Below are positions 62,311 to 64,000 of a DNA stretch of 64,000 nucleotides, in pieces. The notes beneath the pieces are model-generated. The model saw only the letters and a program-made list of their open reading frames with translations, was not told the origin of the DNA and made no database searches. Positions within the stretch are counted from its first letter, which is position 1. Each line of letters starts with the position of its first letter. Origin of the DNA: Setaria digitata (taxonomy: Eukaryota; Nematoda; Chromadorea; Rhabditida; Setariidae). The stretch is from contig RCAB01000046.1 in the NCBI GenBank assembly GCA_003640385.1, forward strand, positions 124,001-188,000, read 5' to 3'. A program made the translations under genes and the position numbers.

Positions 62311-64000
62311 ATGTCGTATTTTGGTACATTATAGCAAAAACTGTGACCTTGAGCTGGAGAATGGAAGCATTGTTGTCAACGATGCGATGAATGCGGCAGT
62401 AGCAGTAAGACCGCAGCGGTCCAAATAGCTTCTTTTATACAACAACTTCCCTCTAAGCTTTTCCTTGCACGTTACTCTCACTGTCCGCAGATGACAGTGG
62501 CATTACAGCCTTTTTAAATTTACTAATAAATTTATTGAGACACTGAGCAATTGAGCTTTCATTAACAGCAAATTTTTCAATATTGCGTCAAACAACTCAG
62601 AGAACCTGTCGTCAGAAAAGTACTGATATTTAGCTTCAAGGTTTACAATTTAAACATAATTCTAACACAACTTTAATTGTCGATGATCTCAATTTTCATA
62701 ATGTTAGTAGCTAATATAAAGTGAAGACTGAAGAAATCGATAGATACATTATAGTAGTTGCTGAAAGAAAAATTTCTTCATAGTTGGACCTGGAAATTAA
62801 GAATTCCGTAGATCCTCTTAATAAGTTTGTTTACTTTAAAGCATAGATTTTATCGAGTTTATTGACCTTCGTTCATTTAAAATTCATATGACTATCAAGA
62901 TTTCAAAAGCTTAATTCGTTTTCCTAATAAGCTGATAATTTAACTCAAGTAAATTAACTTTCTTTTCGTAGATATCGTTTGGACGCTGTGGTGCAAGAGC
63001 TTAGGAAAACTACTATGTTATAGATGCGCAAATAGCCAAAGAGGATTTTGATGAGAGCAAACCGTTCAAGTCCGCGCGAAGCATGAGCTGCTGAGGAGAA
63101 GGACTTTCTGGCGAGGAACTAGTGGAAGCGGTTGAGAGTTGAGCATGAAGCAACAACAGTTTTCTCCGTTGCTGCTGGGACACAATGCGGTGCGTACTGT
63201 CAGATAAGCAAGCAGAGGTGGGGAATAGGCGGCAGGGGGTAGGCAGGAGGCAAAGGGGTTGACACTGCCACTAGGGGCATTGCAAAGGCTCCAATTTTCA
63301 GGGACGACGATGAATAAGGGCGACAAAGTGAACCGTTGCTGCTACTTCTGTGTTGAGAGAGTTATGTCTACTTGCCAGCAACGGGAACATAGCAGCTACC
63401 TTACTGTAACCAATCAGTGCGTATGAAGCCATTTCCAAAATCGAACTGCTCTCCTTATAGCACTTTCGTTAAGTTCTATCTCCATCTTCACCCCAAAACT
63501 AAAACTCTCTATATAGATTAAAGCGACTTAAAAACTCAATAATGAGTTGAAGCTGGAAATTGAAAGTAACAGCTAACTGCACATATCTTCATGTAGATTT
63601 CAATAGAACAGAGCAGTAAAGTGCTGAAGTCATAGGAATGATGAGAGGCAGTGCAAAGAAGCAAACCATCGACCAACCAATGAGCAGTACATCTTTTGGC
63701 TTTAGCATTCTACGAGCAGTGTGGGCTTAATTTCATGAGTACCTAGCTAATTCATTTTCGCACCAATATTACTTATAACACTGTAGTCGTAATTCGTTCT
63801 TGCAAGTCGAACATTTCAGTTAACAATAAAGTGTGATCAGCAGAGGGTGTTAGTTTCGTGACAAATTGCCTACAAGTGTGCTCATCTTTTCTATTACTAT
63901 CTTTCTAACTAATTATAAAAATGTAAAAGTAAACTGAGGGAGGAAAAAAAAACCATCCTCATTCCTGACATTCGAGAATTATGACACTACTGCAAGTGAC

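Larger units (their letters stand above)
56883..64000. other. Upstream region of the zinc-finger gene, no gene supported
   Basis: About 7.1 kb. Mostly AT-rich, with locally GC-richer blocks at about 57.55-58.2, 59.3-59.6, 62.15-62.5 and 63.05-63.4 kb, simple repeats and a poly-G tract. Open frames in these blocks overlap on both strands and show no family resemblance. A distal promoter/enhancer region, or 5' exons of a gene beyond 64 kb, are both possible. Confidence 0.5.

Overview
This is a 64-kb stretch of a nematode nuclear genome, most likely from a spirurid/filarial-type (clade III) worm. It is AT-rich and intron-rich, with short exons, nematode-style TTTTAG/TTTCAG acceptors and long homopolymer T or A runs. 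All seven gene models start at an ATG that lies 1-9 nt after a 3' splice site, the usual signature of spliced-leader trans-splicing. No bacterial operons, rRNA, tRNA or CRISPR were seen. The species cannot be fixed from the sequence alone.

Layout. (1) 1.55-5.97 kb, + strand: an EFA-6/PSD-type Arf6 exchange factor (Sec7 + PH + coiled coil). (2) 9.35-15.20 kb, +: CFP-1/CXXC1, the chromatin-targeting subunit of SET1/COMPASS, with a shortened CXXC finger. One of its introns carries a leucine-rich-repeat coding fragment beside three copies of a palindromic 19-mer. (3) 16.54-18.34 kb, +: phosphomannomutase, with one GC-AG intron. (4) 19.07-23.71 kb, -: a 14-exon ankyrin-repeat protein resembling inversin/NPHP-2. 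(5) 29.06-34.86 kb, -: Neuralized E3 ubiquitin ligase (two NHR domains + C-terminal RING). (6) 41.64-44.18 kb, +: choline/ethanolamine kinase. (7) 47.52-56.87 kb, -: an unrecognised C2H2 zinc-finger protein with a C-terminal coiled coil. The remaining 57-64 kb has no gene I can support. It holds microsatellites and several locally GC-richer blocks that could be regulatory DNA of gene 7 or of a gene beyond the window.

Every multi-exon model was built by hand from splice sites, and each closes with consistent intron phase and a total length divisible by three (716, 645, 250, 745, 732, 405 and 546 aa). The genes do not form one pathway. They are housekeeping and developmental genes: cortical Arf/microtubule control, H3K4 methylation, GDP-mannose supply, a probable ciliary scaffold, Notch-ligand endocytosis, phosphatidylcholine synthesis and a putative transcription factor. 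The cfp-1/phosphomannomutase adjacency appears to be shared with C. elegans and may reflect an old operon.

I did not find a clearly new biological system. The items most worth a second look are the LRR fragment with its palindromic repeats inside cfp-1, the CXXC finger lacking KFGG, the uncharacterised zinc-finger gene with one expanded and one broken finger, the choline-kinase intron bounded by direct repeats, and a poly-T/poly-A strand asymmetry that follows transcription direction.
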